Below are positions 22,137 through 29,362 of a DNA stretch of 39,330 nucleotides, in pieces (position 1 is the first letter of the stretch; every line of letters starts with the position of its first letter). The position numbers and the translations under genes are program-made. The notes below the pieces were generated by a model that made no database searches, was not told the DNA's origin, and saw only the letters and a list, made by a program, of their open reading frames with translations. The stretch covers positions 1-39,330 of IMG/VR virus record IMGVR_UViG_3300028843_000062. One strand, written 5' to 3'. Origin of the DNA: a virus.

Positions 22137-22405
22137 GTAAGACAGTAGCAGAAACACTAGTGGAACGTGAGGAACAACACGGACCATTCAAGACTCACGC
22201 CACAATAGAGAACCACCTACAAGTAACAATTAGGCTGTATGGTGGGGCTCTCTCAGATGTTCAGAGAATAGGGCTTAGCATGGTATTGCATAAAGCAGCG
22301 CGCATCTTGAATAACGGCCACAACCATATAGACTCTTGGCATGATATACAAGGTTACGCTAGGCTTGTTGAACTGGACATGCTAGATGAACAAGTGGACT
22401 CTTAG
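22133..22405 (+). CDS. DUF6378-like small nucleotide-metabolism protein
   Basis: A 90-residue helical protein beginning MSKTVAETLVEREEQHGPFK, with KAARILNNGHNHIDSWHDIQ and GYARLVELD at the end. The ER..HG start and DxW.DI.GYA ending are the hallmarks of the DUF6378 phage family, which is often encoded beside thymidylate synthase or deaminase genes and resembles a minimal MazG helical bundle. It may hydrolyse a nucleotide or bind its enzyme neighbours. ATGA overlap upstream and a 20-base overlap downstream show coupling. Confidence 0.7.
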   Translation: MSKTVAETLVEREEQHGPFKTHATIENHLQVTIRLYGGALSDVQRIGLSMVLHKAARILNNGHNHIDSWHDIQGYARLVELDMLDEQVDS

Positions 22406-22802
22406 GTACTTCTCTTTGGCCTTAGAGGTAGCATCTTGGTCTAAGGATAGCAGTAAAGTTGGTGCTGTCTGTGTGTCACCTGATAAACGTAGGTTGATAA
22501 CAGGCTTTAATGGCTTTCCTAAGTCTATACCTGATGATCCAGAGAAGCTAGCTAATAAAGAGCTGAAGAACCAATTAATGGTTCACGCCGAAGCTAACTG
22601 TATTGTTAATTCAACAACACAGTTAGTTGGCTGGACCATGCATGTAACTAAGGCGCCATGCCTTGAGTGTGCTAAGCTAATCATCAACTCAGGTATTGCA
22701 AAAGTAGTCTGTCCTAGCCCAGGTGGGTCGTGGGAAGATAATCAGTTATTCGGCATAAGCCTTATGACAACAGCAGGTATAATAGTGGAGTTTTACCAAT
22801 GA
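22386..22802 (+). CDS. Deoxycytidylate deaminase-like enzyme
   Basis: A 138-residue cytidine-deaminase-fold protein with the zinc-binding HAE motif (His67, Glu69, in MVHAEANCI) and PCLEC (Cys92, Cys95). The GFNGFPKSIPDDPE loop is typical of dCMP deaminases. It converts dCMP to dUMP for thymidylate synthesis. In this phage it would compete with, or balance, an enzyme that probably uses dCMP directly. The start lies within the preceding gene and the end overlaps the nuclease gene by 4 bases. Confidence 0.88.
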   Translation: MNKWTLRYFSLALEVASWSKDSSKVGAVCVSPDKRRLITGFNGFPKSIPDDPEKLANKELKNQLMVHAEANCIVNSTTQLVGWTMHVTKAPCLECAKLIINSGIAKVVCPSPGGSWEDNQLFGISLMTTAGIIVEFYQ

Positions 22803-23593
22803 GAGAAGAAGAAGATAAGTTAGTTTTACGGCCATCTAGTCTAGATGGGTTCTATCAATGTGCGCAACAGTGGTATCGTGTCTTTATTCTAGGCGGCAAC
22901 AGTATACCTAGTAGCCGAGCTGCTATAGGTACCGCCATACACGCAGGTGTAGAAGAGATGTGGCAGGACTCTATGAAAGCCAGAACTAAAGTTATTTCAA
23001 TGGGCTCTATGGCTGATGCAGCAATGGAAGCCTGGGGTGAAGAAGAACAGAAAGGGATGAGTTACAATGCAGGAGAGACGGAAGGCTCATGTGCCAAGGA
23101 AATTATTACTGGGTTGGATACATACGTGGACGACATCGTACCGTGGGTTGGGATACCGACAGCTGTTGAACAAAGGTATACAGTTGCTATCGATAATCAC
23201 CCTATTGTTCGTGCTGTCTCTGGTACTCTCGATTATGTTGATACCAACTTAGGTCTTATCTCTGATGTTAAGACAGGTAAAAGAAAGCACGTTACTGCTA
23301 ACTCAAGCACCCAACAGTCTATCTATAAATACTTAGTAGAAGAGAATGGCATTAAGGTTAACTCGAGCACTATACAATGTGTAGTGCTTAAAGCTAAGCC
23401 AGAAGGCCATGTCATGGATGCCGACATTAACGTTGGTAAAGCTAAGGCTCTCGTTAATACTCTACTGGATACGCTTGAAGTGTATGACCAAGACGTAGTC
23501 GACCCTGACATACTATTCCGTGGCAACACTAAGTATTATCTGTGTAGCCCTAAGTACTGTGGTTTCTATAACGACTGTAAGTTCGTTAAGTGA
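22799..23593 (+). CDS. PD-(D/E)XK exonuclease, Cas4/RecB-like with Fe-S cysteines
   Basis: A 264-residue nuclease. RPSSLDGFYQC near the start, GTAIHAGVEE, VSGTLDYVD (Asp145), ISDVKTGKRK (Asp156, Lys158) and QQSIYKY form the RecB-family nuclease motifs. Cys21 with Cys249, Cys254 and Cys260 at the C-terminus form the four-cysteine arrangement of Cas4/AddB iron-sulphur nucleases. It probably processes DNA ends during replication or recombination, alongside the SF2 helicase encoded two genes later. It starts in an ATGA overlap. Confidence 0.85.
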   Translation: MREEEDKLVLRPSSLDGFYQCAQQWYRVFILGGNSIPSSRAAIGTAIHAGVEEMWQDSMKARTKVISMGSMADAAMEAWGEEEQKGMSYNAGETEGSCAKEIITGLDTYVDDIVPWVGIPTAVEQRYTVAIDNHPIVRAVSGTLDYVDTNLGLISDVKTGKRKHVTANSSTQQSIYKYLVEENGIKVNSSTIQCVVLKAKPEGHVMDADINVGKAKALVNTLLDTLEVYDQDVVDPDILFRGNTKYYLCSPKYCGFYNDCKFVK

Positions 23594-24069
23594 AGCCTTT
23601 AACTCAGGAGCTCCTACGGGAGCTATTTACTTACGAGCCTGATACTGGATTGCTAGTGCGTCACTCTACTAATCGCCCTACAGGGTCTCCACATCCACGA
23701 GGGCATTTACTAACAACTATACAGTCTAAGCAGTACTATGTGCATAGACTTATATGGTGTTGGCTATACGGGTATTACCCAGTTCAGATAGACCACGAAG
23801 ATGGTAATCCAGGTAATAACAAACTAAGCAACCTAAGGGCAACTAATAACATAGGCAATAGTCAAAACTCTGCTGTATACAATACGAGTAAGACTAAAAT
23901 ATCTGGTGTAGTGTGGACACCTAATATGCAGGCTTGGCAAGCTAGAATTTGTGTAAATTATGAGCAGATTAATCTGGGGTTTACCAAAGATTTCTTTGCT
24001 GCTTGTTGTTTGCGTAAGTCTGCCGAGCTGCGCTATGGGTTTCACAAAAATCATGGGAGACAAAAATGA
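23590..24069 (+). CDS. HNH endonuclease with AP2-like domain (homing-type)
   Basis: A 159-residue protein starting with GTG in a GTGA overlap. VHRLIWCWLYGYYPVQIDHE (His52, Asp68, His69), then DGNPGNNKLSNLRATNN form the HNH nuclease; the C-terminal SGVVWTPNMQAWQARI to AACCLRKSAEL region resembles an AP2 DNA-binding domain. Such genes are usually selfish homing endonucleases. Unlike many, this one is fitted tightly between nuclease and helicase genes by overlapping starts and stops, so it may have been domesticated or simply inserted cleanly. Confidence 0.88.
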   Translation: MKPLTQELLRELFTYEPDTGLLVRHSTNRPTGSPHPRGHLLTTIQSKQYYVHRLIWCWLYGYYPVQIDHEDGNPGNNKLSNLRATNNIGNSQNSAVYNTSKTKISGVVWTPNMQAWQARICVNYEQINLGFTKDFFAACCLRKSAELRYGFHKNHGRQK

Positions 24070-25253
24070 TACCGTACGACTATCAAATAGACTTAGCTGA
24101 TAAGGGCTATGAGATTCTCAAGAAACACATGCTTGTCTACTTAGCAGTAGAAGAGCGCGTAGGCAAAACACTAGCGAGTATTCTTATTTGTGAAAAGTGC
24201 GAGTCTGTAAAGACAGTATTAGTTGTAACTAAGAAGAAAGCTTTAGATGGATGGCATGAGACATTAGACACTTATCCGCATAGTAAAAAGTACACAGTAA
24301 CTAATTACCATCAGGTAAAGAAATTCGGTAGGCACGATCTTATTATACTCGATGAGGCACAGAATTATATCTCTGGATACCCTAGGCAACCCGCGATACA
24401 CAAAGCTATAAAGAATATAAGTAGTGGAGTGCCAATTATATATCTGTCCGCTACGCCGCACGCACAGGGCTACTCAATGCTATATCATCAACTTAGTTTG
24501 AGTACGTGGTCCCCGTGGGCTTCATACAAGAGCTTTCATGACTGGTTTAGAGTATACGGCATACCTAGTTCTGCTTGGTTCAATGGCCGTCAGGTTCCTC
24601 TATTTCATGATACTAAGGAAGCTCTGATTAAGTCTTGTGTAGACCACTTGTTTATAACTAAAACAAGGCGAGAGTTGGGCTTTGCGCACGAGCCTAAAGA
24701 TAAGCTACACTATATATCCTTACTACCTGCCACTCGTGATACCTACAATGAAATCATGAAAGACAAGTACTACTTAATTAATGGGTTCGAGCTGATCTGC
24801 GACACTTCTATGAAGCTAAGAACTTCGCTACACATGCTAGAGGGCGGATGCTTGAAGGTAGGCGAAGACTATATAGTTCTTAAGAATAATGAGAAGATAC
24901 AGTATATCTTAGAGCACTGGGGTGATACTAAAGAGTTAGTTATTTACTACCACTATATAGCAGAGGGTAGGAAGTTACGTGAGGTCTTTAAGAATGCTAC
25001 GGTGCTACAAGGCTCGTCATTTGCAGAGGGTATTGACTTAGCTCACAAAGAAACTATAGTGATATACAGTCAAGACTTTAGCACCGCACGGCACACACAA
25101 CGCAGAGCACGTCAGGCTGCTAAACATAGAGACAAACCAATAGTCGTGCACTTTCTATTAGTTGAGAAAGGTTTGAGTGAGCAGGTATATAACACTGTCT
25201 CAGTAAACAAAACTAATTTCATTGACTCATTATTCCAAAAGGACTACTTATGA
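24066..25253 (+). CDS. SF2 (SNF2-like) DNA helicase
   Basis: A 395-residue helicase. Motif I is EERVGKTLAS (Lys34), motif II LIILDEAQN (96-99), motif III YLSATPH (128-131), and motif VI TQRRARQAAKH near residue 350; GSSFAEGIDLAHKE fits motif V. The DEAQ box and the E-R-V-G-K-T Walker A are typical of phage SNF2-type helicases. It may remodel forks or support recombination with the RecB-like nuclease. It overlaps genes on both sides by 4 bases. Confidence 0.88.
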   Translation: MIPYDYQIDLADKGYEILKKHMLVYLAVEERVGKTLASILICEKCESVKTVLVVTKKKALDGWHETLDTYPHSKKYTVTNYHQVKKFGRHDLIILDEAQNYISGYPRQPAIHKAIKNISSGVPIIYLSATPHAQGYSMLYHQLSLSTWSPWASYKSFHDWFRVYGIPSSAWFNGRQVPLFHDTKEALIKSCVDHLFITKTRRELGFAHEPKDKLHYISLLPATRDTYNEIMKDKYYLINGFELICDTSMKLRTSLHMLEGGCLKVGEDYIVLKNNEKIQYILEHWGDTKELVIYYHYIAEGRKLREVFKNATVLQGSSFAEGIDLAHKETIVIYSQDFSTARHTQRRARQAAKHRDKPIVVHFLLVEKGLSEQVYNTVSVNKTNFIDSLFQKDYL

Positions 25254-25723
25254 AAACCAAAGAATATTTCGAGAAGATAAGAGCAGAGGCACAGGCTGGT
25301 ATTGACGCACTGGTTAGTGATGAGATTGTGGACAGGTATTGGTTTCTTAGTGACCTCGGTAGGGTGATTGCTGGCAGTCGTATGCTAGACCCCAAGGCTT
25401 ATGAAGCGCGACTATCGATGGGCAACGTCTACACCACATCTGAGCTTGCAGTGGAAGCACGTGTAAGGCAGAAGGCCAAAACTAAAGTGTATGCCCGCAT
25501 CAAAGAGCTTAACAAGCTGGAGGGTAGAGAGCCGGGGTTTATTGCTGGTAGGGACAACTACACATTTATACTTGCTCGCTACACCGACTCTGTGGAGAGA
25601 ACCGCTTGGTGCAGGTCTGCGCAGGCACATGGACACGAACGTTACGCCAGTGCTGAAACCATAGACACAGTGGTAGCTGAATTAGAGCCAGCGATTAGGC
25701 TCATGCTGGGAGGTGACGAGTGA
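25250..25723 (+). CDS. Unknown 157-residue accessory protein
   Basis: Starts in an ATGA overlap with the helicase, with AAGGA upstream. The sequence is charged and helical (MKTKEYFEKIRAEAQAGIDA, then ARVRQKAKTKVYARIKELNK). It is the first of a run of small genes with higher apparent GC content than the replication genes. No family is recognised. Confidence 0.65.
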   Translation: MKTKEYFEKIRAEAQAGIDALVSDEIVDRYWFLSDLGRVIAGSRMLDPKAYEARLSMGNVYTTSELAVEARVRQKAKTKVYARIKELNKLEGREPGFIAGRDNYTFILARYTDSVERTAWCRSAQAHGHERYASAETIDTVVAELEPAIRLMLGGDE

Positions 25724-26007
25724 TGATTGATGTAGATTTCAACGGCTTGAAAACTATTTGTAGCCACGCACATTCTGATGCAGCCGCCCTGGAGTTTGCG
25801 CTTGAATGGGCGGAGAGCGCGGAACAACTAGCTCTCAAACTACAAGCAGAGCGGGATGCTATGAAGTCGGCACTACAAGCTGCTGTTGACTGCGGAATGG
25901 TTCCAACCTCAACTGCGAAAAACGGTGGGGCTAGTAAGCACAGCAGGCAGGTACAGGTTGCCGACCAGATACGGGCCGCACTACTACCAAATACCGGAGA
26001 TGAGTAA
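25723..26007 (+). CDS. Small accessory protein with coiled-coil segment
   Basis: The ATG at 25723 (MIDVDFNGLKTICS) overlaps the previous TGA; the GTG three bases earlier is less likely. Residues about 28-48 (LALKLQAERDAMKSALQA) are a coiled coil sharing AERDA(L/M)K with the proteins at 26256 and 26517. The C-terminus (RAALLPNTGDE) resembles that of the 26517 product (HAALLSNTGGE). It belongs to a family of shuffled small phage proteins; function unknown. Confidence 0.65.
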   Translation: MIDVDFNGLKTICSHAHSDAAALEFALEWAESAEQLALKLQAERDAMKSALQAAVDCGMVPTSTAKNGGASKHSRQVQVADQIRAALLPNTGDE

Positions 26008-26256
26008 ATGAAGCCAGTAACTGAAACTATGCCGGATAACCTACCAGACTGGGCAGAAGTTGCGTTTAAGAATGGTACGTTTTTTAAAGAGGCTCTACAC
26101 CGAGACAGCATTATGGAAGCGGCATTGGAGGAAATAGTAAGCCTCCATTCTTTTCCGGCCACAATGACTACTTTCGAGCGTGAAGCGTTTTGCCCGCACT
26201 GGGCGATTGCTAATAAAGCATTGATTTATATCATATTAAATACAGGAGGTGGGTGA
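26008..26256 (+). CDS. Small accessory protein, paralogue of the 26781 product
   Basis: An 82-residue protein. Its first 36 residues (VTETMPDNLPDWAEVAF, KNGTFFKEALHR) align with the protein encoded at 26781 (ITEILPDDMPEWADEGI, ASGQFFRVCLSR). It follows a repeated ribosome-site junction (CCGGAGATGAGTAAATG) and ends NTGGG in the next one. Function unknown. Confidence 0.65.
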   Translation: MKPVTETMPDNLPDWAEVAFKNGTFFKEALHRDSIMEAALEEIVSLHSFPATMTTFEREAFCPHWAIANKALIYIILNTGGG

Positions 26257-26495
26257 TGGATAGCAGAGAAAACGACTGGAAGATGCGCTGGGCGCAGGAG
26301 AGAATAGAAAAGCTGGAAGCAGAGCGGGATGCACTGAAGGCCAGAGTAGCAGATGTTGAGGCACTGAAGGCCAGAGTAGCAGAGCTGGAGCGCGGGAGAG
26401 CTAGGGTTTGCAAAAGGTGTAACGGCACTGGCTACGAGGGCGGCAATGTCGATTGCGGATATTATTGCGATGCTTGCAAAGGTAAAGGCTATTAA
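26256..26495 (+). CDS. Small coiled-coil protein with DnaJ-like zinc motif
   Basis: A 79-residue protein starting at ATG 26256 in a TGATG overlap. Residues about 15-45 form a coiled coil with a repeated ALKARVA(D/E) unit. The C-terminus has CKRCNGTGYEGG and CDACKGKGY, two CxxCxGxG knuckles as in the DnaJ zinc domain. It may bind zinc and dimerise; a chaperone-mimic role is conceivable but unsupported. Confidence 0.7.
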   Translation: MDSRENDWKMRWAQERIEKLEAERDALKARVADVEALKARVAELERGRARVCKRCNGTGYEGGNVDCGYYCDACKGKGY

Positions 26496-26516
26496 CCCAA
26501 TACAGGAGAGGACTAA

Positions 26517-26780
26517 ATGAGCAAAGAAGCGTTTTACGCCGAAGTACGAGAAATGCGGAAACTTGAGGCAGTCGGTAAAACTTACTCAAGTGGCAGAGGT
26601 GTTTCATGGGCTAATAGGGAAATAGACGATCTAACCGCAGAGCGCGATGCTCTGAAATTGTGGGTTGAGGAGGGGATAAAAATTATACGCTCATACCAAG
26701 AGTTTGATTGTCCTGCTGGCTGTCAGTTGTGGGCTGAGAGGGCGCACGCCGCACTACTATCTAATACAGGAGGCGAATAA
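26517..26780 (+). CDS. Small accessory protein with shared AERDALK helix
   Basis: An 87-residue protein (MSKEAFYAEVREMRKLEAVG) with a central TAERDALKLWVEEGIK helix matching its neighbours, and an end (AERAHAALLSNTGGE) like that of the 25723 product. It is preceded by the junction AATACAGGAGAGGACTAA. Function unknown. Confidence 0.65.
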   Translation: MSKEAFYAEVREMRKLEAVGKTYSSGRGVSWANREIDDLTAERDALKLWVEEGIKIIRSYQEFDCPAGCQLWAERAHAALLSNTGGE

Positions 26781-27086
26781 ATGAGTAGCCGTATAACCGA
26801 AATACTACCTGATGATATGCCCGAGTGGGCAGACGAGGGTATCGCATCCGGACAGTTTTTCCGTGTGTGCCTATCCCGTGTAGCCAAGCTTGAAGATGAT
26901 TTATCTATAGCAACTACTGAGGCTGTTGAAAAGCAGGAAGGGATGGTGGAGCGAGGAAGGGAAATTTTGAAACTAACAGCAGAGCTTTCTGTCGCTATAG
27001 GTATTATAGAAGATTGCGGGATTGATTACGATGAGATCGTATCTCTCCAGCCAATACAGGAGGTGAGTGATGGACTACTGGAATGA
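26781..27086 (+). CDS. Small accessory protein, paralogue of the 26008 product
   Basis: A 101-residue protein whose N-terminus matches the 26008 product, followed by a longer helical part (KLEDDLSIATTEAVEKQEGM). It follows the junction AATACAGGAGGCGAATAA and runs 17 bases into the next gene. The paralogy argues for duplication within the cassette. Function unknown. Confidence 0.65.
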   Translation: MSSRITEILPDDMPEWADEGIASGQFFRVCLSRVAKLEDDLSIATTEAVEKQEGMVERGREILKLTAELSVAIGIIEDCGIDYDEIVSLQPIQEVSDGLLE

Positions 27087-27378
27087 ATGTATAGCAGAAG
27101 CAATGGAAGATGCTGGAATAGTTGCTACGCAAGAGCAAATAGATAAAGTTGCCGCATGGGCTGAGGGCGCGCACGAAAACTACGGAATGGCTATGGGACA
27201 CAACTGCATACCAAACCCTCTGGAATTTGAAATCAAAGAGATAAAAAAAGAACACAAAAAAGAAATAGAAGATGCTGAGGAACGAGAACATTGCTATAGA
27301 GATAGTGTTGCTAGGCGGCGAAGGGTTCCTATTTCTTCCGTGGGCTTAGTAAATGGCGAGGTCTTTTATGATCTCTAA
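27070..27378 (+). CDS. Small accessory protein of a common phage family
   Basis: A 102-residue protein starting at ATG 27070, not the GTG before it. AGIVATQEQIDKVAAWAEGA and HENYGMAMGH are a pattern I recognise from many phage hypothetical proteins (ends of the form AHENYG). A basic coiled coil follows (EIKEIKKEHKKEIEDAEERE). Function unknown. Confidence 0.65.
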   Translation: MDYWNECIAEAMEDAGIVATQEQIDKVAAWAEGAHENYGMAMGHNCIPNPLEFEIKEIKKEHKKEIEDAEEREHCYRDSVARRRRVPISSVGLVNGEVFYDL

Positions 27379-27408
27379 ATCCATACTGCCTAATGCAGGA
27401 GGTGAGTG

Positions 27409-27717
27409 ATGAGTAAATATCCGCTGCTTAGATACCTGCGCCACGAGTATCTGGATCGAGACTACCCGAATGACTGCCAATCAAAAGGCGGGAAAGGTAT
27501 TTATTTCAACGTGTGCGCGTCTTGTGACAAGGATTTCTTAGGGCATAAAGGGAGACTCACATGCCGCACCTGCAAGATAGATTATCGGAAGTTTAGAAGT
27601 ACACTGACTGAGGCGGAGCTTAAAAAGCATGATGATGAAAAGCTGTTGGAATTTATAGAGAAAGCCGAAGAGCTTGGGATTATTACCCCCACACCCAATA
27701 CAGGAGAAAAACTATGA
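27409..27717 (+). CDS. Small zinc-ribbon protein
   Basis: A 102-residue protein starting at ATG 27409 after the junction AATGCAGGAGGTGAGTG. CASCDKDFLGHKGRLTCRTC has two CxxC pairs 12 residues apart, a zinc ribbon. The rest is charged and helical. It ends NTGEKL in an ATGA overlap with the ligase gene. A nucleic-acid or protein-binding adaptor is likely. Confidence 0.7.
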   Translation: MSKYPLLRYLRHEYLDRDYPNDCQSKGGKGIYFNVCASCDKDFLGHKGRLTCRTCKIDYRKFRSTLTEAELKKHDDEKLLEFIEKAEELGIITPTPNTGEKL

Positions 27718-28934
27718 TAGGTCCAATGCTCAAAGAACTAATTACAACACCTGGTGCGATAGCTAAGAAGCGCATCCTTATTAAATACGACTCAGCTGAC
27801 ATAAGGGAGATACTCAAATATACTTATGACACAGGTATTACATACGGCGTGCGTGCTAACCCAACATCACCACTTAGTTTAACAGACAGACTAGAGCCAC
27901 TGTCTACTGACGAGATAAGCTTGCTAGAAGCTCTGCGGATACGCAAGTTATCTGGGCACGCCGCTCAAGACGCTGTTAACCAGTCCACTAAACTAGTTAA
28001 GCTAATATTAGCTAGGGACTTACAGTGTGGCGTTGCTGCTACTACAATCAACAAAGCTATACCTGGTTGTATACCGCAATTTAAAGTCCAGTTAGCTAAG
28101 GAAGTCCCGTTAAGTAAAATAACGTTCCCTATGTGGGCTCAGCTAAAGTATGACGGAGTGCGGCTTATTACTATTGTGGATAATAAGAATGTTACCTTTA
28201 AGACTCGCAATGGAAAAGTAGTGCACCTGCCTAGGTTACAGCAACACATACAGTCTAAGCTACTAAAAGACTGCGTTTTAGATGGTGAGATTATTGTTGG
28301 TGGTGGTAGTATGTTAGATAGGACATCAGTATCCGGTCTCATCAATAGCGCTATGCATGGGGGCCGTATAGACGAGAGCAAGTTGTCTTACATCTTATTT
28401 GACCGCCTGCCTCTCTATGAGTTCTACTCTGGTGTGTGTAATGAACCATACTCAGTTAGGTACAAGCAGGTATCTAGGACTGTAGAATTATTTAACTCTA
28501 CTATAACTTGTGCGCAGCATGAATTAGTTAAGTCTGCAATAGAAGTCAATGAGATGGCTAGTGTGCTATACAAAGCTGGATTAGAAGGTCTAATACTAAA
28601 AGACCCTAACCACTACTACAGCTATAAGCGGTCTGCTGATTGGATTAAGATTAAAGAAACTAAGACGGCAGACCTAAAAGTGTATACCTGGCAAGAAGGT
28701 ACTGGCAAGTACGAAGGTATGATAGGCGCTTTGTATTGCAAAGGTATAGTAGAAGGTAAAGAGATAGGCGTCTTCGTTGGCACAGGTCTGACAGACGAAG
28801 ATAGAGCGCTACCACCAAGCTACTATATGGATGAGACAGTAGAGGTAAAGTACAACAGCATAATACGAGATAGTAAGACAGGATCGTATTCGCTATTCTT
28901 ACCACGGTTCGTGACCATCCGCCTTGATAAATGA
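27714..28934 (+). CDS. ATP-dependent DNA ligase
   Basis: A 406-residue ligase. Motif I is QLKYDGVR with the adenylated Lys145; VTFKTRNGK, VLDGEIIV (motif III/IIIa region), GLEGLILKDP (motif IV), and ADWIKIKETKTADLK (motif V) follow, with a C-terminal OB domain (FVGTGLTDEDR to VEVKYNSI). It seals nicks in lagging-strand DNA. AGGAG lies 7 bases before the ATG, which overlaps the preceding stop. It is the last gene of the long operon before the right-hand 27-bp repeat. Confidence 0.93.
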   Translation: MIGPMLKELITTPGAIAKKRILIKYDSADIREILKYTYDTGITYGVRANPTSPLSLTDRLEPLSTDEISLLEALRIRKLSGHAAQDAVNQSTKLVKLILARDLQCGVAATTINKAIPGCIPQFKVQLAKEVPLSKITFPMWAQLKYDGVRLITIVDNKNVTFKTRNGKVVHLPRLQQHIQSKLLKDCVLDGEIIVGGGSMLDRTSVSGLINSAMHGGRIDESKLSYILFDRLPLYEFYSGVCNEPYSVRYKQVSRTVELFNSTITCAQHELVKSAIEVNEMASVLYKAGLEGLILKDPNHYYSYKRSADWIKIKETKTADLKVYTWQEGTGKYEGMIGALYCKGIVEGKEIGVFVGTGLTDEDRALPPSYYMDETVEVKYNSIIRDSKTGSYSLFLPRFVTIRLDK

Positions 28935-28966
28935 GGTCTCACACGGCGCGCGACACCAAGTTTTAA

Positions 28967-28976
28967 GGCCTAGGCC
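28967..28976. repeat. GC-rich palindrome GGCCTAGGCC
   Basis: A perfect 10-bp palindrome in the ligase-nuclease gap, followed by CCTAT/ATAGG arms. It has no T-run. It may be part of the same control site as the 27-bp repeat. Confidence 0.4.
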
Positions 28977-28994
28977 CTATGCTTAGTATAGGTT

Positions 28995-29021
28995 AAAATA
29001 AAACGTCTTAAAACGCGATAC
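28995..29021 (-). repeat. 27-bp inverted repeat, right copy
   Basis: Exact reverse complement of 9690-9716; on the minus strand it begins GTATCGCGTTTTAAGACG at 29021. It lies 61 bases after the ligase stop and 47 bases before the VRR-NUC start. Together the two copies bracket 19.3 kb of plus-strand genes. Confidence 0.9.
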
Positions 29022-29068
29022 GGTCGGCCAAAAATCCCTTTAAAATCAAGGACTTAGGAGAAAAGTAG

Positions 29069-29362
29069 ATGAATGAACAAGCTATACAGAAGAAGATTAT
29101 AACCCACTTAGAAGCTAATGGGTTTGTTGTCGTTAAAATTATAACAGCTAATAGAGCTGGTATACCTGATATAATAGCTTGCAGCCCTGAAGGACAATCG
29201 TGGGCTGTAGAAGTAAAGCAAGAGAAGGGGCGCTTAAGTAAGCTACAGCAAGTCTGGCTTGACCGATTCAAGCGAAACAATGCTGTAGCTTTTTGTTGCT
29301 ACGGCTGGCAAGACTACCTAAGGCAATTTAGTCAAGCACAAGCAGGGTACCATCCTCTTTAG
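29069..29362 (+). CDS. VRR-NUC domain nuclease
   Basis: A 97-residue nuclease. AGIPDIIACSPEGQSWAVEV then KQEKGRLSKLQ gives the PD-(D/E)XK core: Asp34, Glu48, Lys50 and Gln60. Small stand-alone VRR-NUC proteins are common in phages and are thought to resolve branched DNA. AGGAG lies eight bases before the ATG. The 3' end overlaps the convergent virion gene by 35 bases. Confidence 0.9.
   Translation: MNEQAIQKKIITHLEANGFVVVKIITANRAGIPDIIACSPEGQSWAVEVKQEKGRLSKLQQVWLDRFKRNNAVAFCCYGWQDYLRQFSQAQAGYHPL

Larger units (their letters stand above)
25991..27716 (+). repeat. Seven copies of a ribosome-site junction repeat
   Basis: Near-identical 20-base blocks of the form AATACAGGAGGTGAGTGATG precede seven consecutive genes: 25991-26010, 26239-26258, 26499-26519, 26763-26783, 27053-27072, 27392-27411 and 27697-27716. 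Each contains the Shine-Dalgarno and the start codon, and several also encode the NTGGE-type end of the upstream protein. The genes between them differ. Confidence 0.85.

Noticed and set aside
22799-23593. Cas4-like nuclease considered as part of a CRISPR adaptation system
   Set aside because: No Cas1, Cas2 or repeat array nearby; Cas4/RecB-type nucleases are common stand-alone phage replication genes.
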